Positions 1-7,053 of a DNA stretch of 27,892 nt are shown here, piece after piece. This DNA comes from an uncultured Anaerovibrio sp. Lineage in GTDB: Bacteria > Bacillota > Negativicutes > Selenomonadales > Selenomonadaceae. The notes beneath the pieces are model-generated. The model was given only the letters and a program-made list of their open reading frames with translations. It did not search any database and had not been told where the DNA came from. Made by a program: the position numbers and the translations under genes. Within the stretch, counting starts at the first letter, position 1; each line of letters starts with the position of its first letter. Location of the stretch: positions 1 to 27,892 of the forward strand of contig CAKPYV010000026.1 in assembly GCA_934203205.1 (NCBI GenBank), written 5' to 3'.

Positions 1-11
1 TTCCGTGGCAT

Positions 12-44
12 AAAAATATCCGGGCAGTATATAACTACCCGGAT
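12..44 (-). terminator. Rho-independent terminator after serC
   Basis: On the minus strand a 10-bp stem (18-27 with 35-44, one T-G wobble, 7-nt loop) is followed by five T (plus-strand A at 12-16). It lies about 75 nt past the serC stop and faces only the minus strand, so it ends the serA-serC transcript. Confidence 0.8.
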
Positions 45-119
45 TATAAGGTCTAACTTTATGGGGTCACTACAGTGAAGCCAATTCAGGAGCTTTTTGA
101 TGGAAATTTTTAGTTATAC

Positions 120-1211
120 TTAGGCATTGGCCTTGCGGAATTTCTCCATAAAGTCAGCCAGCTTCTCACAGCCCTCATAAGGCATAGCATTGTAGATGGA
201 TGCACGCATACCGCCTACAGAACGATGGCCCTTGACACCGCCCAGCTGCTGTTCCAGAGCCTCAGCCACAAACTTCTTCTCCAGTTCCTCATTAGGGAGA
301 CGGAAAGTAACGTTCATAAAGGAACGGCTATCCTTGTCAGCATGACCAGCATAGAAGCCATTGCTGTTATCAATAGCATCATATACCAAAGCAGCCTTCT
401 TCTTGTTGCGCTCTGCCATAACCTCCAGACCGCCCTGTGCCTTTATCCACTTAGCAGTTTTGCCTACCATGTAGATGCCAAAGGCAGGAGGAGTATTGTA
501 GAGGGAATTTTTCTTGTAGTAGGTATCATAACGCAGCATAGTAGGCAGATTCTCAGGGCTCTTTTCCAGCATGGAGCGTCTAGCAACTACCAGAGCAACA
601 CCAGCAGGGCCAAGATTCTTCTGCACGCCTGCATAAATCAGGCTGAACTTGGAGAAGTCCAAAGGACGGGAAAGAATATCAGAGGACATATCAGCAATCA
701 ATGGTACATTGCCAGTTTCAGGAATGTAGTGATACTCAGTACCATAAATGGTGTTGTTGTAGCAAACATGGAGATAAGCTGCATCATCGCTAAGCTTGAT
801 TTCTTCCTGAGTAGGAACATGCTTAAAATTGACATCCTTGCTAGAAGCAGCCACATAGCCACGGCCCAGAATCTCGGCTTCCTTGCAGGCCTTGGAGGCA
901 AAGCTGCCAGACAGCACATAATTACCACGCTTCTCAGGGGTAGCAAAGTTCATAGCCACCATGTCAAACTGCATGCTGGCACCACCCTGAATAAAGAGAA
1001 CCTCATAATCATCACCAAGTCCCATCAGCTCCAGAATATCAGCCTTGGCCTGATTGTGTACTGCATCATAGGCAGGAGCACGATGGCTGATTTCCAAAAT
1101 GGACATGCCAGTGTTCTGGAAATTCAGGAACTCAGCCTGAGCTTCCTTGAGCACTTCCAATGGCAGCATGGATGGACCTGGGTTAAAGTTATAAATACGA
1201 TTTGCTTCCAA
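120..1211 (-). CDS. serC: Phosphoserine aminotransferase SerC
   Basis: Cytoplasmic PLP enzyme converting 3-phosphohydroxypyruvate plus glutamate to phosphoserine, the second step of serine synthesis; it can also serve pyridoxal synthesis in some bacteria. The N terminus carries the family signature NFNPGPSMLP, and AGVQKNLGPAG holds the PLP lysine. The longest frame opens at an ATG at 1262, but AAGGAGG sits 8 nt before a TTG at 1211. From that TTG the protein is 363 aa, and the PLP lysine falls at residue 198, the number of the E. coli SerC lysine. I therefore choose TTG; the upstream 17 codons look like leader. It lies 107 nt downstream of serA on the same strand with a hairpin but no clear promoter between, so it is probably cotranscribed from the T-box promoter. 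Function is near certain; the start is well supported. Confidence 0.96.
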   Translation of the reverse strand: MEANRIYNFNPGPSMLPLEVLKEAQAEFLNFQNTGMSILEISHRAPAYDAVHNQAKADILELMGLGDDYEVLFIQGGASMQFDMVAMNFATPEKRGNYVLSGSFASKACKEAEILGRGYVAASSKDVNFKHVPTQEEIKLSDDAAYLHVCYNNTIYGTEYHYIPETGNVPLIADMSSDILSRPLDFSKFSLIYAGVQKNLGPAGVALVVARRSMLEKSPENLPTMLRYDTYYKKNSLYNTPPAFGIYMVGKTAKWIKAQGGLEVMAERNKKKAALVYDAIDNSNGFYAGHADKDSRSFMNVTFRLPNEELEKKFVAEALEQQLGGVKGHRSVGGMRASIYNAMPYEGCEKLADFMEKFRKANA

Positions 1212-1273
1212 AATAATAACCTCCTTGGGTTCTAATTCATTACAATATGATTCAAGATACATCGAGATGCCTC

Positions 1274-1300
1274 ATATCACCCATAGGTAATGGGTGATAT
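1274..1300. other. Perfect 11-bp hairpin between serA and serC
   Basis: ATATCACCCAT (1274-1284) and ATGGGTGATAT (1290-1300) are exact inverted repeats around a 5-nt loop. There is no T-run on either strand, so it is not a standard terminator. It sits 18 nt past the serA stop and could stabilise the serA 3' end, serve as a processing site, or be a dyad operator. No function is assigned. Confidence 0.6.
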
Positions 1301-1318
1301 GACAGCACAGCAAACATA

Positions 1319-2902
1319 TTAGTGAGCGTCGAAAATGATAACCTTGGCGCCAAAGATACCCTCCATGGAGGTAATCAGCTTGATAACATCCTTTGGCACA
1401 TCCTTGTCCAAGGTAAGAATCATGAGGCTGGTGCCCTCTACACTGGTAGCGCCTACCTGCATGCTGGAAATATTTACCCCAGCAGCACCCATAATGGAAC
1501 CAACCTGGCCAATAACGCCTGGACGGTTAATATGAGGGCAAATCAGGATGCAATCATGTGGATCCAAGTCAACACGGTTGTCATCAATCTTAACAATACG
1601 GCCCTTTTCACCAAAGAGGGTACCCTGTACACTGACATTTTTATTGGCGGTATAGGCAGTAACAGTAATAATATTGGCAAAGCGCTCGCTATCCTTGTCC
1701 TGCACCTCAGTGATTTTCAGACCACGCTCCTTGGCCAGGCCTGGAGCATTAACATAGTTGACAGTCTTTTCCATCTCAGAATCCAGCATGCCTTTTACTA
1801 CAGCAGTAGTTACCATCTTAGTGTTTACATCAGCAATATCGCCATTGTAGGTAACTTCCAGCTTCTTGATAGCGCCATCCGCCAAAGCACGAACTGCACA
1901 ACCAAGGCGCTCAGCCAAATCGAAGTAAGGAGTAATAACATTCATAACCTGCTTAGAAACAGGCGCCATGTTTACAGCAGTCATAACAGGCTCGCCGTGG
2001 AGAGCAGCTTTGATTCCCTTGGCGACATCTACAGCTACACCAATCTGAGCCTCTACAGTGGAAGCACCCAGATGAGGGGTAACATAGAGGTTTGGTACAC
2101 CCAGCAGAGGATGGTCAGCTGGAATAGGCTCGCTGGTAAATACATCAATAGCAGCTCCAGCTACCTGACCGGAGAGAACAGCCTCCCGCAGATCCTCTTC
2201 ATTGATAATACCACCACGAGCGCAGTTAACCAGACGAACCCCCTTCTTCATGCGGGCCATAACATCCTTGTTAATCATATTGCGGGTAGTATCAGTAAGA
2301 GGCATATGAACGGTAATAAAATCAGCCTTCTCAATAACCTCATCAAAGGTGCCAACGGCAACGCCCATATCCTTGCAACGTTCCTCGTTGATATATGGAT
2401 CATAGCCAATAACCTTCATATCAAAGGCCAAAGCACGCTTGGCTACACCGCTGCCGATACGGCCCATGCCGATAACGCCCAAGGTCTTGCCCTTCAGCTC
2501 AACACCGGTGTATTTTTTGCGGTTCCACTCACCCTTCTGAAGAGTTTCGTTGGCAATAGGAATATGACGAGCCATAGCCATCATCATGGCAAAGGTATGC
2601 TCAGTGGCAGCAATGGTATTGCCCCCTGGGGAATTAATAACAATAATACCCTTGTCGGTGGCAGCAGCAACATCAATATTATCTACACCTACACCGGCAC
2701 GGCCAATAATCTTTAAATTTTTGGCAGCGGCAATAACCTCTGCAGTTACCTTGGAGGCAGAGCGGACAATCAAAGCATCATAGTCCGGAATAATAGACAG
2801 CAGCTCCTCAGCGGGCAGCTTGTCACGAACATCACAATCAAATTCGTCCTTCAAAATGTCTACAGCCATCTGGGAAACGCCATCTGCGATTAAAACCTTC
2901 AT
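1319..2902 (-). CDS. serA: D-3-phosphoglycerate dehydrogenase SerA
   Basis: NAD-dependent first enzyme of serine synthesis, oxidising 3-phosphoglycerate. At about 527 aa it is the long form seen in Bacillus. Order: split substrate-binding domain; Rossmann NAD domain with GMGRIGSG; catalytic Arg in NCARGGI, Glu in DVFTSEP and His in TPHLGAST; then an intervening ASB-type domain (about 315-450) and a C-terminal ACT domain (about 455-527), the usual serine feedback site. Three ATGs follow AGGAGG. The one at 2902 has 7-nt spacing and gives the family start MKVLIADG; the ATG at 2905 is 4 nt away. The gene sits directly behind a serine T-box, so expression should rise when tRNA-Ser is uncharged, and it is followed by serC. 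Confidence 0.97.
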   Translation of the reverse strand: MKVLIADGVSQMAVDILKDEFDCDVRDKLPAEELLSIIPDYDALIVRSASKVTAEVIAAAKNLKIIGRAGVGVDNIDVAAATDKGIIVINSPGGNTIAATEHTFAMMMAMARHIPIANETLQKGEWNRKKYTGVELKGKTLGVIGMGRIGSGVAKRALAFDMKVIGYDPYINEERCKDMGVAVGTFDEVIEKADFITVHMPLTDTTRNMINKDVMARMKKGVRLVNCARGGIINEEDLREAVLSGQVAGAAIDVFTSEPIPADHPLLGVPNLYVTPHLGASTVEAQIGVAVDVAKGIKAALHGEPVMTAVNMAPVSKQVMNVITPYFDLAERLGCAVRALADGAIKKLEVTYNGDIADVNTKMVTTAVVKGMLDSEMEKTVNYVNAPGLAKERGLKITEVQDKDSERFANIITVTAYTANKNVSVQGTLFGEKGRIVKIDDNRVDLDPHDCILICPHINRPGVIGQVGSIMGAAGVNISSMQVGATSVEGTSLMILTLDKDVPKDVIKLITSMEGIFGAKVIIFDAH

Positions 2903-2920
2903 CATACATCCTCCTAAAAT

Positions 2921-2953
2921 AAAAACAGCTTCGCCCCATAATTGGGGCGAAGC
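2921..2953 (-). terminator. T-box attenuator terminator
   Basis: GCTTCGCCCC pairs with GGGGCGAAGC (2944-2953 with 2928-2937), a 10-bp GC-rich stem, followed on the minus strand by five T. It ends about 16 nt before the serA start and is the off-state structure of the T-box. Confidence 0.92.
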
Positions 2954-3153
2954 ATAAACTCCACGGTACCACCCAAATTACACCCAAAGGTGCAACTCAA
3001 AGCTGCTATATCGGGCTAGCCCGTCCGGCTCTTCGTCGGCCTCTCCAAGGTGGACAGTTATTTCACTTACACCGGCTTACACCAGCCGCCGGCTCTCTAG
3101 GCTAAGAAAAATAACCTTTTCCTCTTCATCAAGTTAATATATTTCAAAGTGTT
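2921..3153 (-). promoter_or_regulatory. Serine-specific T-box leader
   Basis: The minus-strand leader of serA carries the T-box core TGGGTGGTACCGTGGAG (2959-2975) just before a strong terminator. Stem I landmarks are GATGAAGAGG, AGAGAGCCGG and a GGTTATTT/AAATAAC helix (3109-3116 with 3057-3063). The specifier position reads TCC (3054-3052), a serine codon, followed by A and then CTTGGAG. The T-box mechanism is established knowledge: uncharged tRNA pairs with specifier and T-box bulge, favours an antiterminator and allows readthrough. The variable bulge base is T, which would wobble with a G73 discriminator of tRNA-Ser. Left end is set by the terminator, right end by the inferred transcription start. 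Confidence 0.93.
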
Positions 3154-3159
3154 AAGGGA

Positions 3160-3188
3160 ATTATAATTTATACATGGGGAAAAGTCAA
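3160..3188 (-). promoter_or_regulatory. Sigma-A promoter of serA-serC
   Basis: On the minus strand TTGACT (3188-3183), a 17-nt spacer and TATAAT (3165-3160). The predicted start near 3153 gives a leader of about 250 nt that contains the whole T-box. Confidence 0.85.
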
Positions 3189-3297
3189 GTGTATTTTTCA
3201 GAAATACGAAATTTTCTTTTGTCAGAATATTATTTGATATTTCAATGTAGGAATGTAGCTGCCTTTTATATTTACCCCATGCTAACGGGTGCTAAGG

Positions 3298-3318
3298 CTC
3301 CCTCCTCTTAGGAGGGAG
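3298..3318. repeat. Short perfect inverted repeat
   Basis: CTCCCTCCT (3298-3306) and AGGAGGGAG (3310-3318) flank a 3-nt loop. It has no T-run. With the next hairpin it occupies the roughly 260-bp gap between the divergent serA and glnS promoters and may be part of a small dispersed element. The rest of the gap shows no gene. Confidence 0.5.
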
Positions 3319-3348
3319 TTAAGCAACCATAAAGCTCTGGATTTATTC

Positions 3349-3390
3349 GACTAAATTCAGTGGAAGTCTAAAGCTTCCACTGAATAAGTC
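3349..3390. repeat. Long imperfect hairpin upstream of glnS
   Basis: A perfect 11-bp core, TTCAGTGGAAG (3356-3366) with CTTCCACTGAA (3374-3384), is extended by GACT/AGTC outer arms to about 15 bp with small mismatches. It lies 57 nt upstream of the glnS -10 element and has no clear T-run. It could be an intergenic repeat, an operator or a weak terminator. Confidence 0.5.
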
Positions 3391-3446
3391 TCATTTTACA
3401 GAATAATGTGTATACAGGTAAAAGCATGGAAGTTTGAGAATTTTTG

Positions 3447-3455
3447 TGTTATAAT
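3447..3455 (+). promoter_or_regulatory. Extended -10 promoter of glnS
   Basis: TGTTATAAT at 3447-3455 is a full TGnTATAAT extended -10. No good -35 is seen at 16-18 nt, which an extended -10 tolerates. It leaves a 5' UTR of about 40 nt before glnS. Confidence 0.5.
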
Positions 3456-3502
3456 TTTGTTGATTCATTGTATAAATTTTTAATATAGGAGCGGATATTT
3501 TT

Positions 3503-5179
3503 ATGCCTGAGATTTTGCAGAATCCTTCTAATTTTATTCAGAATGAAATAAACGATGACCTGAAGAATGGTCGTTACAGTGAGGGGATTCACACCCGTTT
3601 CCCACCAGAGCCAAATGGCTACCTTCACATTGGTCACGCCAAATCCATTTGCCTGAACTTTGGCTTGGCACAGCAGTATGACGGTATGTGCAATCTGCGT
3701 TTTGATGATACAAATCCTGTTAAAGAGGATGTAGAATATGTAGATTCCATTCAGGCTGATGTAAAATGGCTAGGCTTTAGCTGGGACAAGCGGATGTATT
3801 ATGCTTCCGATTACTTTGAGAAGCTCTATGAATTTGCTGTACAACTTATCAAAAACGGCAAGGCCTATGTGGATGATTCAAATGCAGAGGAAATTCGCGC
3901 TATGCGTGGTACTCTTACTGAGGCTGGCAAGGAAAGCCCATATAGAAACCGCAGTGTAGAGGAAAATTTGGCCCTCTTTGAGGCCATGAAGCAGGGTGAA
4001 TTTGCTGATGGGGAAAAGGTTCTCCGAGCCAAGATAGACATGGCTTCCCCTAATATCAATATGAGAGATCCTGTTATCTATCGTATTGCCCATGCAACTC
4101 ATCATCGCACCGGGGATGCCTGGTGTATCTATCCAATGTATGATTTTGCCCATCCACTGTCCGATGCCATTGAGGGGATTACTCATTCCGTATGTACTCT
4201 GGAATTTGAGGATCATCGTCCTCTCTATGATTGGTGTCTGGAATCCTTGGGCTTTGATGTAAATACTCGTCCTCGCCAGATTGAATTTGCCCGTCTGAAT
4301 CTTACCAACACTGTTACGAGCAAGCGCAAGCTGCGTCAGTTAGTAGAGGAAGGCTATGTGGCAGGTTGGGATGATCCTCGTATGCCTACTATTTCTGGTT
4401 TGCGCCGTCGTGGTTATACTCCTGCTGCCCTGCGGAATTTCTGCAGCGAGGTAGGTGTAGCCAAGGCTAACAGCTTGGTAGATGTGGCTATGCTGGAGCA
4501 TTGCATCAGAGATGATTTGAACAACAATGCAGATAGAATTATGGCTGTCCTGCACCCACTGAAGGTAGTTATCACCAACTATCCAGAGGGCAAGAAGGAA
4601 TATATGCTGGCAGAGAACCATCCTACCAAGGGGGGCCACCGCTATATGCCATTCAGCCGTGAGCTGTACATTGAGCAGGAGGACTTTATGGAGGATGCAC
4701 CCAAGAAGTTCTTCCGTTTGAAGCCAGAGGGCGAGGTTCGTCTGAAGCATGGCTATATTATCAAATGTGAGGAAGTTATTAAGGATGCTGAGGGCAAGGT
4801 AGTGGAGTTGCATTGTACCTATGATCCTGATTCCAAGACTGGTGGTGCTACTGCCAACCGCAAGGTAAAGGGCACCATTCATTGGGTATCTGCTGCCGAT
4901 GCTTTGGAGGCAGAGGTTCGTCTTTATGATTATCTCATTGAGACTGATGAAAAGGGCGAAGTACCAGCAGATTTCCTCAACGCAGTAAACAAGAATTCTT
5001 TGGAGGTTCTCCATCATGTAATGGTAGAGCCAAGTGCAGCTTTGACTGCCGAGGGCACCCATTATCAGTTCCTCCGTCAGGGTTATTATGTAGTGGACAA
5101 GGATTCTACCCCGGATCATTTGGTATTTAACCGAGTGGTGGGTTTGAAGGATTCCTGGGCCAAAGTAAAGAAGGGCTGA
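3503..5179 (+). CDS. glnS: Glutaminyl-tRNA synthetase GlnRS
   Basis: Class I aminoacyl-tRNA synthetase charging tRNA-Gln with glutamine in the cytoplasm. At 558 aa it matches the two-part bacterial enzyme (E. coli about 554). The Rossmann catalytic domain has PPEPNGYLHIGHAKS with HIGH at residues 42-45. The second ATP-binding loop reads VTSKRKL (T272-L277 region), with Thr where E. coli has VMSKRKL. The stretch GWDDPRMPTISGLRRRGYTP is typical GlnRS, followed by the beta-barrel anticodon-binding domains. RBS is TAGGAGC before the ATG. It probably heads a two-gene operon with the next reading frame. GlnRS is patchy in Firmicutes, most of which make Gln-tRNA through GatCAB, so the family was probably acquired by transfer in this lineage; that is inference. 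Confidence 0.97.
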   Translation: MPEILQNPSNFIQNEINDDLKNGRYSEGIHTRFPPEPNGYLHIGHAKSICLNFGLAQQYDGMCNLRFDDTNPVKEDVEYVDSIQADVKWLGFSWDKRMYYASDYFEKLYEFAVQLIKNGKAYVDDSNAEEIRAMRGTLTEAGKESPYRNRSVEENLALFEAMKQGEFADGEKVLRAKIDMASPNINMRDPVIYRIAHATHHRTGDAWCIYPMYDFAHPLSDAIEGITHSVCTLEFEDHRPLYDWCLESLGFDVNTRPRQIEFARLNLTNTVTSKRKLRQLVEEGYVAGWDDPRMPTISGLRRRGYTPAALRNFCSEVGVAKANSLVDVAMLEHCIRDDLNNNADRIMAVLHPLKVVITNYPEGKKEYMLAENHPTKGGHRYMPFSRELYIEQEDFMEDAPKKFFRLKPEGEVRLKHGYIIKCEEVIKDAEGKVVELHCTYDPDSKTGGATANRKVKGTIHWVSAADALEAEVRLYDYLIETDEKGEVPADFLNAVNKNSLEVLHHVMVEPSAALTAEGTHYQFLRQGYYVVDKDSTPDHLVFNRVVGLKDSWAKVKKG

Positions 5180-5181
5180 TT

Positions 5182-5517
5182 ATGGCAAAGATTCCCAAGG
5201 GATTATCAGATAAGGATATGCTGCAGGGCTACGTGGAGCAGGTGACCATGGAGTCTCAGTTTTTGGCTGCCGAGGAGGCAGAGGATAAAAAGCGTCGAGC
5301 TAAAGCAGGTCTAGGTAAGCCTGAAAAGAATATTGCTCTGACTGGCTTTAGTGATGAGCTGGTGGAGGAATTGGGCCGCAAGCTTTTGGAGCTAAAGATG
5401 GAACTGTTCCGGGAAGGGGTGAAGAATTATACACTGAAGGTAAAAAAGGATGGACAGGTTATTACCATCAAACCAGTAGCTCTCAAAAATAAGGGAGAAA
5501 ATAAATCCCGTAGATAA
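5182..5517 (+). CDS. Conserved-looking small protein of unknown function, coupled to glnS
   Basis: A 111-aa, highly charged soluble protein with no signal peptide or membrane segment. The N-terminal half is acidic and helical (a run rich in E, A, K at about 22-45). The C-terminal part (about 55-100) has an ELVEELGRKLLELKMELF amphipathic helix followed by likely beta strands (YTLKVKKDGQVITIKPV), and it ends in a basic tail. I do not recognise the family. Its ATG is 2 nt after the glnS stop, with GAAGGG inside the glnS end as RBS, so translation is probably coupled. Codon usage resembles the neighbours. A role with GlnRS or tRNA is suggested only by position. Confidence 0.8.
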   Translation: MAKIPKGLSDKDMLQGYVEQVTMESQFLAAEEAEDKKRRAKAGLGKPEKNIALTGFSDELVEELGRKLLELKMELFREGVKNYTLKVKKDGQVITIKPVALKNKGENKSRR

Positions 5518-5544
5518 AAAGAGATTGACATAATAGAGGATAAT

Positions 5545-5622
5545 GGGCAATGCGTGAGGGAAGTGTTGTACCGCAAGCCTAAGCCTTGTCTGCTGGCTAT
5601 ATATTTAGTCTCCAGACAATGG
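5545..5622 (+). promoter_or_regulatory. Tandem-hairpin leader before the permease, unassigned
   Basis: Two adjacent hairpins lie in the 160-nt gap before the permease. First: GGGC+TGCG with CGCA+GCCT (5545-5554 with 5572-5580, small AA/A internal loop). Second: CCTTGTCTG (5584-5592) with CAGACAATGG (5613-5622, one bulged T), with a wobbled inner GGCT/AGTC helix. No T-run follows, so it is not a plain terminator. Position suggests a cis-acting RNA acting on translation. I do not match it to a known riboswitch class. Confidence 0.35.
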
Positions 5623-5676
5623 ATTGGACAAACGATATGATGCTTAATTTTAATTTATTAAAAGGGGGCAAAAACA

Positions 5677-6963
5677 TTGTTTGACTCAACTTCCATTGCA
5701 GTAACGATTTTTGTCGTTGCCTATGCACTCATTATTTCGGAGAAGGTACACCGCACTATTGTAGGTATCTTCGGTGCCATGCTGATGATTATGCTGGGGA
5801 TTCTTTCTCAGGACACCGCAGTTCATCACATTGACTTCAACACTTTAGGTCTGCTGATGGGCATGATGATTATCGTAAACATCACTGCCGAAACCGGATT
5901 GTTCAACTATCTGGCTATCTGGGCGGCCCAGAAGGTTAAGGCCAAGCCAATGAAGCTGCTGCTGGCCTTGGCAGCGCTGACGGCTGTATGCTCTGCCCTG
6001 CTGGATAATGTAACCACTGTATTGCTGACTGTTCCTGTTACCTTTAGCATTACTTCTCAGCTAAAGGTGGATGTAAAGCCATTCCTGATGGCTCAGATTA
6101 TGGCCTCTAATATTGGTGGTACTGCTACCTTGATTGGTGATCCTCCAAATATTATGATTGGTTCTGCCGTAGGCTTGAGTTTTATGGATTTTGTAGTAAA
6201 TCTGGCTCCGATTATCGTAGTAATTTTTGCTGTTACGGTATTTATTCTGGAGGCTCTTTATGGCAAAGAGCTTCACACTACTCCTGAGCTGCAGGCGCAG
6301 GTTATGAAGCTGAAGCCTGAGCGTCAGATTAGCGATGCTGTACTGCTGAAAAAATGCCTTTTTGTTCTTGGCCTTACCATGTGTCTCTTTGTTATGCATG
6401 GAGCCTTGGGCCTGGAGTCTGCTACTGCTGCCATGTTTGGCGCTGGCCTTTTGCTGCTGCTTACCTTTACCAGGGATGAAGAAAAAATTGCCAAGGTTCT
6501 GAGCAAAATTGAGTGGACAGCCATTTTCTTCTTTGCCGGCCTGTTTATTCTGGTTGGTGCTTTGGTGGAAACCGGTGTTATCAAGATGCTGGCTGCTGAG
6601 GCTATGAAGATTACTGAGGGCTCTGTAAATGCTACAGCCATTTTGATTATCTGGATGAGTGCCATTGCCTCTGCCTTTGTGGATAATATTCCTTTTGTAG
6701 CAACCATGATACCTTTGATTAAGGATATGGGTGCTATGGGTATTACCAATCTGGATCCTCTGTGGTGGTCCTTGGCTCTAGGTGCCTGCTTGGGCGGTAA
6801 CGGTACTTTGATTGGTGCCAGTGCCAACGTAGTTGTGGCTTCCCTGGCTGCCAAGCATGGAGAGCAGATTTCCTTTATTGGCTTCATGAAGGTTGCTTTC
6901 CCATGTATGATAGTTTCTATCGCTATTAGTACAGTCTACGTATATCTGAGATATTTAATGTAA
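5677..6963 (+). CDS. SLC13/ArsB-NhaD superfamily ion permease
   Basis: A 428-aa inner-membrane transporter with about 11-12 hydrophobic segments and almost no soluble domain. The signature MASNIGGTATLIGDPPNIMIG (about 142-162) and its second-half counterpart GACLGGNGTLIGASANVVVA (about 370-390) form the inverted repeat of the ion-transporter (IT) superfamily. The SALLDNVTTVLL and SAFVDNIPFVATM pair marks the same fold. Families here include NhaD Na+/H+ antiporters, ArsB, and citrate or dicarboxylate carriers; sequence alone does not fix the substrate, though the annotated class would be ArsB/NhaD (COG1055-like). Start is TTG, with AAGGGGG 8 nt upstream; no ATG fits the N terminus. A structured leader precedes it and a strong terminator follows 8 nt after the stop, so it is monocistronic. 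Confidence 0.85.
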   Translation: MFDSTSIAVTIFVVAYALIISEKVHRTIVGIFGAMLMIMLGILSQDTAVHHIDFNTLGLLMGMMIIVNITAETGLFNYLAIWAAQKVKAKPMKLLLALAALTAVCSALLDNVTTVLLTVPVTFSITSQLKVDVKPFLMAQIMASNIGGTATLIGDPPNIMIGSAVGLSFMDFVVNLAPIIVVIFAVTVFILEALYGKELHTTPELQAQVMKLKPERQISDAVLLKKCLFVLGLTMCLFVMHGALGLESATAAMFGAGLLLLLTFTRDEEKIAKVLSKIEWTAIFFFAGLFILVGALVETGVIKMLAAEAMKITEGSVNATAILIIWMSAIASAFVDNIPFVATMIPLIKDMGAMGITNLDPLWWSLALGACLGGNGTLIGASANVVVASLAAKHGEQISFIGFMKVAFPCMIVSIAISTVYVYLRYLM

Positions 6964-6970
6964 ATGCTGA

Positions 6971-7027
6971 AAATACCTTATGATTGAATATGCCTTGACC
7001 TGGGTGTATAATCATAAGGTATTTTTT
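6971..7027 (+). terminator. Terminator of the permease gene
   Basis: AAATACCTTATGATT (6971-6985) pairs perfectly with AATCATAAGGTATTT (7010-7024), a 15-bp stem with a 24-nt loop, running into six T (7022-7027). The loop and 3' arm also contain a promoter for the next gene. Confidence 0.85.
6984..7012 (+). promoter_or_regulatory. Promoter nested in the terminator, for the cation ATPase
   Basis: TTGAAT (6984-6989), a 17-nt spacer and TATAAT (7007-7012). The -10 overlaps the terminator 3' arm. The predicted start near 7019 gives a UTR of about 35 nt with GGGAG before the ATG at 7054. Confidence 0.6.
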
Positions 7028-7053
7028 GTGTGTTTATTTGGGAGTGAATTTCT

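Noticed and set aside
225..1235. Long plus-strand open frame opposite serC
   Set aside because: Antisense shadow of a certain gene; no RBS or recognisable protein.
1322..2716. 464-codon plus-strand open frame opposite serA
   Set aside because: Antisense shadow; low-complexity composition (Asn, Ser, His-rich) and no family resemblance.
5521..5560. TTGACA at 5525 as a permease promoter
   Set aside because: No acceptable -10 at 16-18 nt.
5545..5622. Second Mn2+ riboswitch before the permease
   Set aside because: Lacks the GGGGAGTA and GTCAACA blocks and the P1/terminator overlap seen at 9742-9872.
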